From Pseudomonas sp. v388 (lineage in GTDB: Bacteria; Pseudomonadota; Gammaproteobacteria; Pseudomonadales; Pseudomonadaceae): DNA of 64,000 nucleotides. The notes under the pieces are model-generated. The model did no database searches, was not told the origin of the DNA, and saw nothing but the letters and a program-made list of their open reading frames with translations. Below, one piece after another: positions 7,954-17,634 of this stretch. A program made the position numbers and the translations under genes. The stretch is from positions 162,568 to 226,567 of the forward strand of contig NZ_RHQN01000011.1 of assembly GCF_003935425.1 (NCBI RefSeq), given 5' to 3'. Position 1 is the stretch's first letter. Each line of letters opens with the position of its first letter.

Positions 7954-9576
7954 ATGCTCAAACACGCGGTCATTCCGTTTCTAGTCGGTGCCGGCTTGCT
8001 CGCCAGCGCCCCCTTCGCCCATGCAGCCTCGAACCTGGTGTTCTGCTCCGAAGGCAGCCCGGCGGGTTTTGACCCGGCGCAATACACCACAGGCACGGAT
8101 TTCGACGCGTCGGCGGAGACCGTCTTCAACCGCCTGACCCAGTTCGAGCGTGGCGGTACCGCCGTTCAGCCAGGCCTGGCGACCAGCTGGGACGTCTCCG
8201 AAGACGTGCTGACCTACACCTTCCACCTGCGCGAAGGCGTCAAGTTCCACACCACGCCTTACTTCAAGCCGACCCGCGAGTTCAACGCCGACGACGTGCT
8301 GTTCACGTTCACTCGCATGATCGACAAGGACATGCCGTTCCGCAAAGCGGCACCGACCGAATTCCCGTATTTCACCGACATGGCCATGGACACCAACATC
8401 GCCAAGGTCGAAAAAGTCGACGACCACACGGTCAAGTTCGTGCTCAACAAGGTCGACGCGGCGTTCATCCAGAACCTGGCCATGAGCTTCGCCTCGATCC
8501 AGTCCGCCGAGTACGCAGCCCAGCTGCTCAAGCAGGGCAAGGCCACGGACATCAACCAGAAGCCGATCGGCACTGGCCCGTTCGTGTTCAAGAGCTACCA
8601 GAAAGATTCCAACATTCGCTTCACCGGCAACAAGGACTACTGGAAGCCTGAGGACGTCAAAGTCGACAACCTGATCTTCGCCATCACCACTGACCCGTCG
8701 GTGCGCATGCAGAAGCTCAAGAAGAACGAATGCCAGATCACCGCTTACCCGCGTCCTGCCGACCTGGAGCCGCTCAAGGCCGACAAGAACCTGAAGATGC
8801 CGGATCAGGCCGGTTTCAACCTGGGTTACATCGCCTACAACGTGATGGACAAGATCAAGGACAGCGATCAGCCTAACCCGCTGGCGCAGCTGAAGGTTCG
8901 TCAGGCACTGGACATGGCCGTCAACAAGCAGCAGATCATCGACTCGGTGTATCAAGGCGCCGGCCAGTTGGCCGTCAATGCCATGCCGCCGACCCAATGG
9001 TCGTATGACACCACCATCAAGGATGCCAAGTACGATCCTGAGAAAGCCAAGGCCCTGCTCAAGGAAGCCGGCATCAAGGAAGGCACCGAAATCACCCTGT
9101 GGGCGATGCCGGTTCAGCGTCCGTACAACCCCAACGCCAAGCTGATGGCCGAAATGCTCCAGTCCGACTGGAAGAAGATCGGTATCAACGCCAAGATCGT
9201 CAGCTATGAATGGGGCGAATACATCAAGCGCGCCAAGAACGGCGAAAACGGCGCGATGCTGATCGGCTGGAGCGGCGACAACGGTGACCCGGACAACTGG
9301 CTCGGCACCCTGTTCGGCTGCGATGCGCTCAATGGCAACAACTTCGCCAAGTGGTGTGACAAGCCGTTCGACACCCTGATTCACCAGGCCAAGGAAACGC
9401 CGGACCAGGCCAAGCGCACCGAGCTGTACAAACAGGCGCAACACCTCCTCAAGGACGCCGTGCCGATGACGCCTATCGCACACTCGACCGTCTACCAACC
9501 CATGCGCACCACCGTGCAGGACTTCAAGATCAGCCCATTCGGCCTGAACTCGTTCTATGGTGTAAGCGTGAAGTAA
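7954..9576 (+). CDS. Peptide ABC transporter substrate-binding protein 2 (DppA-like)
   Basis: This 540-residue periplasmic binding protein of the DppA family starts MLKHAVIPFLVGAGLLASA, with a signal peptide ending AHA. Mature-region motifs are SNLVFCSEGSPAGFDPAQYT, the GTGPFVFKSYQKDS block and GDNGDPDNWLGTLFGC. I chose the ATG at 7954 because it begins directly at the signal peptide and has GAGG upstream; an in-frame ATG at 7933 is less likely. It is long compared with copies 1 and 3 because of a small insert (KIKDSDQPNPLAQL) around residue 310. It presumably shares the DppBCDF permease with the other copies but has a different peptide preference. Confidence 0.9.
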   Translation: MLKHAVIPFLVGAGLLASAPFAHAASNLVFCSEGSPAGFDPAQYTTGTDFDASAETVFNRLTQFERGGTAVQPGLATSWDVSEDVLTYTFHLREGVKFHTTPYFKPTREFNADDVLFTFTRMIDKDMPFRKAAPTEFPYFTDMAMDTNIAKVEKVDDHTVKFVLNKVDAAFIQNLAMSFASIQSAEYAAQLLKQGKATDINQKPIGTGPFVFKSYQKDSNIRFTGNKDYWKPEDVKVDNLIFAITTDPSVRMQKLKKNECQITAYPRPADLEPLKADKNLKMPDQAGFNLGYIAYNVMDKIKDSDQPNPLAQLKVRQALDMAVNKQQIIDSVYQGAGQLAVNAMPPTQWSYDTTIKDAKYDPEKAKALLKEAGIKEGTEITLWAMPVQRPYNPNAKLMAEMLQSDWKKIGINAKIVSYEWGEYIKRAKNGENGAMLIGWSGDNGDPDNWLGTLFGCDALNGNNFAKWCDKPFDTLIHQAKETPDQAKRTELYKQAQHLLKDAVPMTPIAHSTVYQPMRTTVQDFKISPFGLNSFYGVSVK

Positions 9577-9844
9577 GAGCCGTATGACTGCGCTGTCGGC
9601 GCAGCGCAGTCAACGCTTTATCCAACCACATCAAGTGTTGTCCGGTTAGTTGGCGAAGTTGCTATTAAGCACTTCCCCTACTATTGCCAGCGCTTTTTCC
9701 TACACGCTTTGCGGCCTGCGAGCCTATTTACCGCATGCCTTTGCCGACATACCGTCGAGGGTGCGTCGCGCGTGTTGTTTGGATATTGCCTGCGGACCGT
9801 TGAGATATTCGAGCCTTGGGCTCGTCCTTTGAAGGATAGGAATC

Positions 9845-11443
9845 ATGCGTAAATCTTTTGCGATGACCTCACTGCTCGGTATGGGTCTGTTGGCGATGAC
9901 CCCTATGGCCCAGGCCGCGAGCAACCTGGTGTTCTGCTCCGAAGCGAGCCCGGCCGGTTTCGACGGCGCTCAATATACGGCGGCAACCGATAACGATGCC
10001 TCAGAACCGATCTACAACCGCCTGACCGAATTCAAACAAGGCGATACGTCGGTCGTTCCGGGCCTGGCAACTTCCTGGGATGTTTCCCCCGACGGGCTGA
10101 CCTACACCTTCCATCTGCGACAAGGGGTGAAGTTCCACAGCAACAAGAACTTCACGCCCAGCCGCGACTTCAACGCCGACGACGTGTTGTTCACGTTCAA
10201 TCGCATGCTCAAGCCCGATCATCCGTTTCGCGTCGCTTACCCCACCGAATTCCCGTACTTCACCGGCATGGGCCTGAACACCAAGATCAAGTCGGTCGAG
10301 AAGACCGATCCCCTGACTGTGGTCTTCACCCTGAACAACGTGGACGCGGCGTTCGTGCAGAACATCGCCATGAACTTCGCCGGCATTCTGTCCGCGGAGT
10401 ACGCCGAGCAGTTGATGGCCAAGGGCAAGGCACGGGATATCAACCAGGAGCCGATCGGCACCGGACCGTTCGTGTTCCAGCGCTATCAGAAGGATTCGCA
10501 GATTCGTTACCGAGGTAACAAGGAATACTGGGACCCGAGCCGGGTGAAGATCGATCAGCTGATTTTTTCCATCAACACCGACGCCTCGGTACGCCTGCAG
10601 AAACTGCGCAAGAACGAATGCCAGGTCACCCTGAACCCGCGCCCGGCCGACCTCGAAGCGCTGAAGGCCGACAAGACCCTGAAGGTGATGGAGCGTCCGG
10701 GTTTCAACCTCGGCTACATCTCCTACAACGTGCGCCACGAGCCGTTGGGCAACCTGCAAGTGCGCCAGGCCCTGGACATGGCAGTGAACAAGCCGGCCAT
10801 TATCAATGCCGTTTATCAGGGCGCGGGCCAACTGGCCGTCAACGCCATGCCGCCGACCCAGTGGTCTTACGACGACACCATCAAGGACGCACCGTACAAC
10901 CCGGAAAAGGCCAGGCAATTGCTGCGCGCCGCCGGTGTGAAAGAAGGCACCGAGCTGACGTTGTGGGCCATGCCGGTGCAACGCCCGTACAACCCCAACG
11001 CCAAATTGATGGCTGAAATGCTCCAGGCCGATTGGGCCAAGGTCGGCATCAAGGTCAAGATCGTCAGCTACGAGTGGGGCGAGTACCTCAAGCGCACCAA
11101 GAACGGCGAGCACGATATCTCGCTGATCGGCTGGACCGGTGACAATGGGGACCCGGACAACTGGCTCGGCACCCTGTACAGCTGCGCGGCGATCGGCGGC
11201 AACAACTACTCGATGTGGTGCGACGAAAAATACGATCAACTGATCAAGGCGGCCATCCAGACCACCGACAAAGGCCAGCGCACCGACCTGTACAAACAGG
11301 CGCAGCAATACCTCAAGCAACAAGTGCCGATCACACCCATTGCGCACTCCACCGTCAACCAGCCATTGCGCAGCGAAGTCCAGGGCTTCCACGTCAGCCC
11401 GTTCGGTCGCAATAACTTCTCAGGCGTCAGCGTCGCCGATTAA
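9845..11443 (+). CDS. Peptide ABC transporter substrate-binding protein 3 (DppA-like)
   Basis: This 532-residue SBP_bac_5 protein has a signal peptide ending AQA (residue ~25) and the mature start ASNLVFCSEASPAGFDGAQY. It differs from copies 1 and 2 at the usual 'DASAETVFNRL' site, where it reads NDASEPIYNRL, so its binding pocket may differ. The ATG at 9845 follows AAGGATAGG. A 268-base region before it suggests its own promoter. It is followed by a perfect 12-bp stem-loop and the porin gene. Confidence 0.9.
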   Translation: MRKSFAMTSLLGMGLLAMTPMAQAASNLVFCSEASPAGFDGAQYTAATDNDASEPIYNRLTEFKQGDTSVVPGLATSWDVSPDGLTYTFHLRQGVKFHSNKNFTPSRDFNADDVLFTFNRMLKPDHPFRVAYPTEFPYFTGMGLNTKIKSVEKTDPLTVVFTLNNVDAAFVQNIAMNFAGILSAEYAEQLMAKGKARDINQEPIGTGPFVFQRYQKDSQIRYRGNKEYWDPSRVKIDQLIFSINTDASVRLQKLRKNECQVTLNPRPADLEALKADKTLKVMERPGFNLGYISYNVRHEPLGNLQVRQALDMAVNKPAIINAVYQGAGQLAVNAMPPTQWSYDDTIKDAPYNPEKARQLLRAAGVKEGTELTLWAMPVQRPYNPNAKLMAEMLQADWAKVGIKVKIVSYEWGEYLKRTKNGEHDISLIGWTGDNGDPDNWLGTLYSCAAIGGNNYSMWCDEKYDQLIKAAIQTTDKGQRTDLYKQAQQYLKQQVPITPIAHSTVNQPLRSEVQGFHVSPFGRNNFSGVSVAD

Positions 11444-11461
11444 CCCCGCGTTTGAGCTTCT

Positions 11462-11490
11462 CGCTCGCTGCCGATTTCCGGCAGCGAGCG
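11462..11490. terminator. Stem-loop after the third binding protein gene
   Basis: CGCTCGCTGCCG and CGGCAGCGAGCG form a perfect 12-bp stem with a five-base loop, 18 bases after the stop codon. No T-run follows. It could be a weak terminator or an mRNA-stabilising hairpin that keeps binding-protein transcript abundant. Confidence 0.55.
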
Positions 11491-11599
11491 ATATCGCCTG
11501 AGCAATCGAATACGTTACAAGCCGGACCAACCAGCCCGGCACTACCAAGCCAGCCCCAAAAAACTGGCGTTTTTATAAGAAAGACAGGAGCAATTGATC

Positions 11600-12976
11600 G
11601 TGAAAACCACCGGTACTGCAATATTGGCGTTGTCCCTTTCGTCATTCGGGGCCATGGCCGTGGCGGATGAGAGCACTCACAGTTTCGTACCCACCCAATT
11701 GAGCGCCACCAGCGCCCAGGCCGATGCCAACGGGTTCTTTGAAGACCAGCACGTGACAGGTTCCACGCGTAACTGGTATTCCAACGAGCTTCGTCGGCGT
11801 GACGACCGGTTCAGCTATCAGAAGAACGGGGTTGCGACACCGACTCCACGCCGGATCAACTGGGTGCAGGGCACCATCGTCAACTACAGCTCGGGCTTCA
11901 CCCAGGGCACCGTGGGTTTTGCCACCGAACTGGCGCTGTACAACGCCATTGCCCTGGATCGTGATCGCAAGGATCTCGCCGGCGGCGCCAACCGCACCCT
12001 GACCGAGAACGACGGCGATGCCGTAGGCCAGTGGAGCAAGATGGGCCTGGCCAATGTCAAGGCGCGGGTGTCCAACACCACCCTGACCATGGGTCGCCAG
12101 TCGGTGAACACGCCGGTTATCGCTTACATCGGCAACCGGGCGCTGCCTTCCAGCTTCCAGGGTTTTGCCCTGCAGAGCGACGAATTCAACAACCTGTCCT
12201 TGCAGGCGGGCAGCTTCGACCGCGTGTCTCCGCGCAGTGAACAGAGCCTGGCCCGATTCCGCTCCGAATACGCCAACTCCACGGCCACCGCGGATCGCCT
12301 GGATATGTTCGGCGGCGACTACAAGCCGTTCGATAACGTGACCACCAGCCTGTACGCCTCCAACCTGGAAGACTTCTGGAAGCAGTACTACTTCGGCTTC
12401 ACCCATGAAATCGGCAACAGCGATGCGCTGAGCCTGAGCACAAACCTGAACTACTACAAGACCAAGGACGCCGGTCAGAGCAAACTGGGGCCAATCGACA
12501 ACGACACCTACAGCCTCTCCTTCACCGGCACGCACAAGGCGCACAGCCTGAGCATCGCCTATCAGGAAGTCGCCGGTGACGAATACTTCGATTATGCCCA
12601 TGAAACCAACGCCATCTTCCTGGCCAACTCCCTGCTCTCGGACTTCAACGGACCAAACGAGAAATCGCTGCAGATCGGTTACGTGCTGAACATGGCCGAA
12701 TACGGCGTGCCGGGCCTGAAATTCAACATCTACCAGGCACGCGGCTGGGGCATCGACGGTACCCATTACAAAGGCACCGCCTACGACGTGAAGAACATGG
12801 ACGGTGAAACTCACTATGAATACGGAATCGGCACTTCATACGCCGTACAATCCGGCCCTCTGAAGGCCACAGCCATTCGCGCCACCTACACCACTCACCG
12901 GGCCAGCGAGTTCCAGGCCGATGGCAACCTGAACGAACTGCGCGTGGTAACGACTATTCCGTTCAACATTCTATAA
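11600..12976 (+). CDS. OprD-family outer-membrane porin (OpdP-like)
   Basis: This 458-residue protein has a signal peptide (residues ~1-23, ending AVA). The mature part has OprD-family landmarks: FFEDQHVTGSTRNWYSNELR near the N-terminus, alternating short beta strands with aromatic girdles, YEYGIGTSYAVQSGPLK late and a final phenylalanine-rich strand (VVTTIPFNIL). OprD-family porins allow uptake of basic amino acids, peptides and small carboxylates. Its place inside a dipeptide transporter cluster suggests it is the peptide porin OpdP. The GTG at 11600 has AGGAG at nine bases; a TTG at 11594 is too close to it. Confidence 0.85.
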   Translation: MKTTGTAILALSLSSFGAMAVADESTHSFVPTQLSATSAQADANGFFEDQHVTGSTRNWYSNELRRRDDRFSYQKNGVATPTPRRINWVQGTIVNYSSGFTQGTVGFATELALYNAIALDRDRKDLAGGANRTLTENDGDAVGQWSKMGLANVKARVSNTTLTMGRQSVNTPVIAYIGNRALPSSFQGFALQSDEFNNLSLQAGSFDRVSPRSEQSLARFRSEYANSTATADRLDMFGGDYKPFDNVTTSLYASNLEDFWKQYYFGFTHEIGNSDALSLSTNLNYYKTKDAGQSKLGPIDNDTYSLSFTGTHKAHSLSIAYQEVAGDEYFDYAHETNAIFLANSLLSDFNGPNEKSLQIGYVLNMAEYGVPGLKFNIYQARGWGIDGTHYKGTAYDVKNMDGETHYEYGIGTSYAVQSGPLKATAIRATYTTHRASEFQADGNLNELRVVTTIPFNIL

Positions 12977-12986
12977 GCAGCGCAAA

Positions 12987-13024
12987 GCCGCAGCCGCTGG
13001 CGTCATCACGCCACCGGCTGCGGC
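12987..13024. terminator. Stem-loop between porin and dppA
   Basis: A 17-bp stem with one mismatch (GCCGCAGCCGCTGGCGT paired with ACGCCACCGGCTGCGGC) and a four-base loop fills the gap between the porin stop and the dppA ribosome-binding site. There is no T-run. It probably modulates or partly terminates transcription rather than fully stopping it. Confidence 0.5.
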
Positions 13025-13054
13025 TGTACCGCTGGTATCGACAGGAGGTTTCGA

Positions 13055-14650
13055 TTGAAAAAGCTCTCACTTCGCGCATCGATTGCCGTGGCGCTGCTCA
13101 GCACCGCCGCAGCCGTTTCGGCCAAGCCGCTGGTGGTTTGTACCGAGGCGAGCCCTGAAGGCTTCGATATCGTGCAATACACGACAGCTGTCACGGCCGA
13201 TGCCTCGGCAGAAACCATCCTCGAACGCCTGGTCGCCTTCAAGCCCGGCACCACCGACACTATTCCGGGGCTGGCGGAAAGCTGGGACATCAGCGCCGAC
13301 GGCCTGACCTACACCTTCAAGCTGCGACGCGGGGTCAAGTTCCAGACCACCGATTACTTCAAGCCCAGCCGCGAGATGAACGCCGACGATGTGGTGTGGA
13401 GCTTCCAGCGCCAACTGGACCCCAAGCACCCATGGCACGCATTGTCGCTGGTCGGCTTCCCGTACTTCGAGAGCATGGGTTTCCAAAGCCTGCTCAAGAG
13501 CGTCGAAAAAACCGACGACTACACCGTCAAGTTCACCCTGACGCGTCCCGAGTCGCCGTTCCTTCGCGACCTGGCGATGCCGTTCACTTCGATTTATTCA
13601 GCCGAATATGCCGACCAGCTGCTCAAGGCCGACAAGACCGCAGAGCTCAACAGCAAGCCTGTCGGTACCGGTCCGTTCATCCTGACGCGCTATGCCAAGG
13701 ATGCGCAGGTCCGCTATAAAGCCAACCCGGATTACTGGAAGAGCAACGTGCCAGCCGAAGCGCTTATCTTTGCCATTACGCTGGATAACAACACACGCCT
13801 GCAAAAGCTCAAGGCCAATGAATGCCAGGTTGCGCTTTATCCGAAACCTGACGATATTGCCAACATCAAGGCCGACCCCAATCTCAAGATCGACGAGATG
13901 GAAGCCATGATGACCAGCTACGTCGCCATCAATACGTCGCACAAGTATCTGAGCGACGTGCGTGTGCGCCAGGCCATCAACCTGGCGTTCGACAAACAGT
14001 CCTACATCAAGGCGCTGTTCGGCGAAGGCAAGGCAACCGCAGGTGTCGGTCCGTATCCTCCGACCATGATCGGCTATGACCATGACAACAAAGGCCCGGC
14101 TCATGATCCGGCCAAGGCACGCGCCCTGCTCAAGGAAGCCGGCGTACCGGAAGGCCAGGTGTTCACCCTGTTCGCTCGCAATGGCGGCGCGGTGACCAAC
14201 CCCAACCCGATGGTCGGAGCCCAGATGCTGCAGGCAGACCTGGCTCAGGTTGGCATCAAACTCGATATTCGCATCATGGAATGGGGCGAAATGCTCAAGC
14301 GCGCCAAGAAGGGCGAACATGACATGGTTTTTGCAGGATGGGCCGGCGACAACGGCGACCCGGACAACTTCCTCACCCCCAACCTGAGTTGCGAGGCGGC
14401 GAAGAACGGCGAGAACTATGCCCGCTGGTGCAACGAGGCGTTCGAGAAGGCGATCACCAAGGCCCGGAAAATAACCGAACCGGCTGAACGTGCCGCCCTC
14501 TATAAACAGGCACAAGATGTATTCAATCAGGAACAACCCTGGATCAGCCTGGCTTATCCGAAATTGTTCGTAGCAATGCGTAAAAATGTCGAGGGCTTTC
14601 ATATCAGCCCGCTGACCAATAACAATTTCACCTCGACCGGGGTGAAGTAG
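13055..14650 (+). CDS. dppA: Dipeptide-binding protein DppA (fourth copy, permease-proximal)
   Basis: This 531-residue DppA-type binding protein starts with TTG (AGGAGG lies six bases upstream; no ATG in frame fits the signal peptide). The leader MKKLSLRASIAVALLSTAAA is followed by KPLVVCTEASPEGFDIVQYT. It is more divergent from copies 1-3 than they are from each other. It lies immediately before dppB, so it is probably the cognate binding protein of the operon. It delivers dipeptides, and possibly heme or 5-aminolevulinate as in E. coli DppA, to the membrane complex. Confidence 0.9.
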   Translation: MKKLSLRASIAVALLSTAAAVSAKPLVVCTEASPEGFDIVQYTTAVTADASAETILERLVAFKPGTTDTIPGLAESWDISADGLTYTFKLRRGVKFQTTDYFKPSREMNADDVVWSFQRQLDPKHPWHALSLVGFPYFESMGFQSLLKSVEKTDDYTVKFTLTRPESPFLRDLAMPFTSIYSAEYADQLLKADKTAELNSKPVGTGPFILTRYAKDAQVRYKANPDYWKSNVPAEALIFAITLDNNTRLQKLKANECQVALYPKPDDIANIKADPNLKIDEMEAMMTSYVAINTSHKYLSDVRVRQAINLAFDKQSYIKALFGEGKATAGVGPYPPTMIGYDHDNKGPAHDPAKARALLKEAGVPEGQVFTLFARNGGAVTNPNPMVGAQMLQADLAQVGIKLDIRIMEWGEMLKRAKKGEHDMVFAGWAGDNGDPDNFLTPNLSCEAAKNGENYARWCNEAFEKAITKARKITEPAERAALYKQAQDVFNQEQPWISLAYPKLFVAMRKNVEGFHISPLTNNNFTSTGVK

Positions 14651-14722
14651 AAAAAAAGCACCGCCTGCGCCCCACAAGGGCAACGGCGGTACGCCTGACC
14701 GGCTGATGAGGTACACGACCAG

Positions 14723-15733
14723 ATGTTTAGTTTTATTGCCCGCCGGGTGGGGTTGTTGATCCCCACCTTCTTCGGCATCACGCTGTTGACCTTTGCCCTG
14801 ATTCGCCTGATTCCGGGCGACCCCGTGGAAGTCATGATGGGCGAACGCCGGGTTGACCCGGAAATGCACGCCCAGGCCATGGAACGTCTCGGCCTGAACA
14901 AGCCGCTGTATGCCCAGTACATCGATTACATCGGCAAGCTCGCCCAAGGCGATCTCGGCGAATCGTTGCGTACTCGCGAAAGCGTCTGGACAGAATTCAC
15001 GTCGCTGTTTCCGGCGACGCTTGAGCTGTCCCTGGCGGCACTGATCTTCGCCGGCATCCTCGGCCTGCTGGCCGGGGTAATCGCGGCCCTCAAACGGGGA
15101 TCGCTGTTCGACCATGGGGTCATGGGCATCTCCCTGGCCGGGTATTCGATGCCGATTTTCTGGTGGGGCCTGATCCTGATCATGTTCTTCTCGGTGAGCC
15201 TGGGCTGGACCCCGGTTTCCGGGCGGATCGACCTGCTGTACGACATCCCGCCGGTCACCGGCTTCATGCTGATCGACACCCTGCTCAGCGATGAGGAAGG
15301 TGCGTTCCTCGATGCACTGCATCACCTGATCCTGCCAGCCATCGTGCTGGGCACGATCCCGCTGGCGGTCATTGCCCGTATGACCCGTTCCTCGATGCTC
15401 GAAGTGCTGCGTGAAGATTACGTGCGTACCGCACGGGCCAAAGGCCTGTCGCCGGCTCGCGTAGTGTTCGTCCACGGTCTGCGCAATGCGTTGATTCCGG
15501 TATTGACCGTGTTCGGCTTGCAGGTCGGCACATTGCTGGCCGGTGCGGTTCTGACCGAAACGATCTTCTCCTGGCCGGGTATCGGCAAGTGGTTGATCGA
15601 AGCCATCGGCGCCCGGGACTACCCGGTCGTGCAGAACGGCATCCTGTTGATCGCCTGCCTGGTGATCCTGGTCAATTTCGTGGTGGATATCCTCTACGGC
15701 TTTGCCAATCCACGCATCCGTCACCAGCGCTGA
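14723..15733 (+). CDS. dppB: Dipeptide ABC transporter permease DppB
   Basis: This 336-residue inner-membrane permease has the DppB/OppB N-terminus (MFSFIARRVGLLIPTFFGIT), an LIPGDPVEVMMGERRVDPE segment, and the EAA loop DYVRTARAKGLSPARVVFVH that contacts the ATPases. Six membrane helices are expected. The gene follows dppA after a 72-base gap with a small imperfect hairpin (ACCGCC at 14660, GGCGGT at 14685), typical of the drop in expression after a binding-protein gene. It pairs with DppC to form the channel. Confidence 0.94.
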   Translation: MFSFIARRVGLLIPTFFGITLLTFALIRLIPGDPVEVMMGERRVDPEMHAQAMERLGLNKPLYAQYIDYIGKLAQGDLGESLRTRESVWTEFTSLFPATLELSLAALIFAGILGLLAGVIAALKRGSLFDHGVMGISLAGYSMPIFWWGLILIMFFSVSLGWTPVSGRIDLLYDIPPVTGFMLIDTLLSDEEGAFLDALHHLILPAIVLGTIPLAVIARMTRSSMLEVLREDYVRTARAKGLSPARVVFVHGLRNALIPVLTVFGLQVGTLLAGAVLTETIFSWPGIGKWLIEAIGARDYPVVQNGILLIACLVILVNFVVDILYGFANPRIRHQR

Positions 15734-15743
15734 GATCATCGAT

Positions 15744-16655
15744 ATGAGCACACCTACTCCTGTGGCAGCAGTCGATCAAAGCCTGCTTTACCCATCCCCG
15801 TACAAGGAATTCTGGCAGGCATTCGCCAGGAACAAGGGCGCGGTCGCCGGCCTGATGTTCATGACCCTGATCGTGTTCTGCGCACTGTTTGCCCCCTGGG
15901 TCGCGCCGCATGATCCCAGCGAGCAGTACCGCGACTTCCTGCTGACCCCGCCGGTCTGGCTGGAAGGCGGCCAGTGGCAGTTCATCCTCGGTACCGACGA
16001 ACTGGGCCGCGATCTGCTGTCGCGTCTGATCCAGGGTTCGCGCCTGTCGCTGCTGATCGGCCTGTCCTCGGTGGTCATGTCGCTGATTCCGGGCATCCTG
16101 CTGGGCCTGCTGGCCGGGTTCTTCCCGCGCATCCTCGGCCCATCGGTCATGCGCCTGATGGACATCATGCTCGCCCTGCCCTCGCTGCTGCTGGCTGTGG
16201 CCATCGTCGCGATCCTCGGCCCTGGCCTGATCAACACCGTGATTGCCATCGCCATCGTTTCGCTGCCGTCCTACGTGCGTCTGACTCGTGCGGCGGTAAT
16301 GGGCGAACTGAATCGCGACTACGTGACCGCTGCGCGTCTGGCCGGCGCCACCCTGCCGCGCCTGATGTTCATCACCGTGCTGCCCAACTGCATGGCGCCG
16401 CTGATCGTACAGGCGACCCTGAGTTTTTCTTCGGCGATTCTCGACGCTGCGGCGCTGGGCTTCCTGGGCCTTGGCGTGCAACCGCCGACGCCTGAGTGGG
16501 GCACCATGCTCGCTTCGGCCCGCGACTACATCGAACGTGCCTGGTGGGTGGTGAGCCTGCCGGGTCTGACCATTTTGCTCAGCGTGCTGGCAATCAACCT
16601 GATGGGCGACGGTCTGCGCGATGCGCTGGACCCGAAACTCAAGAACGCCGCCTGA
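15744..16655 (+). CDS. dppC: Dipeptide ABC transporter permease DppC
   Basis: This 303-residue inner-membrane permease has a hydrophilic N-terminus, then membrane segments. The [19 protein letters not shown] box typical of OppC/DppC follows, and the EAA motif [20 protein letters not shown]. The ATG at 15744 lies 10 bases after the dppB stop and begins [20 protein letters not shown]; an earlier in-frame ATG at 15702 lies inside dppB and is unlikely. It works with DppB as the membrane channel. Confidence 0.94.
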   Translation: MSTPTPVAAVDQSLLYPSPYKEFWQAFARNKGAVAGLMFMTLIVFCALFAPWVAPHDPSEQYRDFLLTPPVWLEGGQWQFILGTDELGRDLLSRLIQGSRLSLLIGLSSVVMSLIPGILLGLLAGFFPRILGPSVMRLMDIMLALPSLLLAVAIVAILGPGLINTVIAIAIVSLPSYVRLTRAAVMGELNRDYVTAARLAGATLPRLMFITVLPNCMAPLIVQATLSFSSAILDAAALGFLGLGVQPPTPEWGTMLASARDYIERAWWVVSLPGLTILLSVLAINLMGDGLRDALDPKLKNAA

Positions 16656-16665
16656 GGAGATTCGC

Positions 16666-17634
16666 ATGTCACTTCTGGAAATCAAGAATCTCAACGTCCG
16701 CTTCGGCGACGCCAAGGCCGTACCCGTGGTGGATGGCCTTTCCCTGCGCGTCGACAAGGGCGAAGTACTGGCCATCGTCGGCGAATCGGGCTCGGGTAAA
16801 TCCGTGACCATGATGGCGCTGATGGGGCTGATCGACGCCCCCGGCATCATCACCGCCGACTCGCTGACCTTCGACGGCAGCGACCTGCTCAAACTGAACT
16901 CGCGCCAGCGTCGCCGCATCATCGGCAAGGATCTGGCGATGGTGTTCCAGGACCCGATGACCGCGCTGAACCCCAGCTACACCGTGGGTTTCCAGATCGA
17001 GGAAGTCCTGCGTCAGCATCTGGGTCTGTCCGGCAAGGCGGCGCGTCAGCGTGCCCTGGAACTGCTGGAGAAGGTGGAGATTCCGGGCGCCGCGGCACGT
17101 CTCAATGCCTACCCGCATCAGCTGTCCGGCGGTATGAGCCAGCGCGTCGCGATTGCCATGGCAATTGCCGGCGAACCAAAACTGCTGATCGCCGACGAAC
17201 CGACCACCGCACTGGACGTAACCATTCAGGCACAGATCATGGACCTGCTGCTGAGCCTGCAGAAAGAACAGAACATGGCGCTGGTGCTCATCACCCACGA
17301 CCTGGCAGTGGTCGCCGAAACCGCGCAGCGGGTGTGCGTGATGTACGCCGGCCAGGCGGTCGAGGTCGGCCAGGTGCCGCAACTGTTCGACGTTCCGGCT
17401 CATCCTTACAGCGAAGCGTTGCTGGCGGCGATTCCCGAGCACAGCATGGGTGCCGAACGCCTGGCGACGCTTCCGGGCATGGTTCCCGGCCGCTATGACC
17501 GCCCGCAAGGCTGCCTGCTGTCGCCACGTTGCCCTTACGTGCGCGACAACTGCCGCACCGAACGCCCCGGCCTGGACCCTAAAGCCCAGAGCCTGGCGCG
17601 CTGCTTCTATCCCTTGAATCAGGAGGTGGCGTGA
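16666..17634 (+). CDS. dppD: Dipeptide ABC transporter ATP-binding protein DppD
   Basis: This 322-residue ATPase has a Walker [10 protein letters not shown] near residue 42, ABC signature LSGGMSQR, Walker [14 protein letters not shown] and the switch histidine in [11 protein letters not shown]. The C-terminal oligopeptide-transporter extension carries four cysteines (GCLLSPRC and later NC, RC) that bind an iron-sulphur cluster in OppD/DppD homologues. The ATG at 16666 follows GAGGAG. Its stop overlaps the start of dppF by one base. Confidence 0.94.
   Translation: MSLLEIKNLNVRFGDAKAVPVVDGLSLRVDKGEVLAIVGESGSGKSVTMMALMGLIDAPGIITADSLTFDGSDLLKLNSRQRRRIIGKDLAMVFQDPMTALNPSYTVGFQIEEVLRQHLGLSGKAARQRALELLEKVEIPGAAARLNAYPHQLSGGMSQRVAIAMAIAGEPKLLIADEPTTALDVTIQAQIMDLLLSLQKEQNMALVLITHDLAVVAETAQRVCVMYAGQAVEVGQVPQLFDVPAHPYSEALLAAIPEHSMGAERLATLPGMVPGRYDRPQGCLLSPRCPYVRDNCRTERPGLDPKAQSLARCFYPLNQEVA

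Noticed and set aside
13598-15751. A 717-codon open frame on the minus strand
   Set aside because: It lies antisense to dppA and dppB, which have clear family motifs. Its composition is that of a shadow frame (rich in H, Q, R, G).
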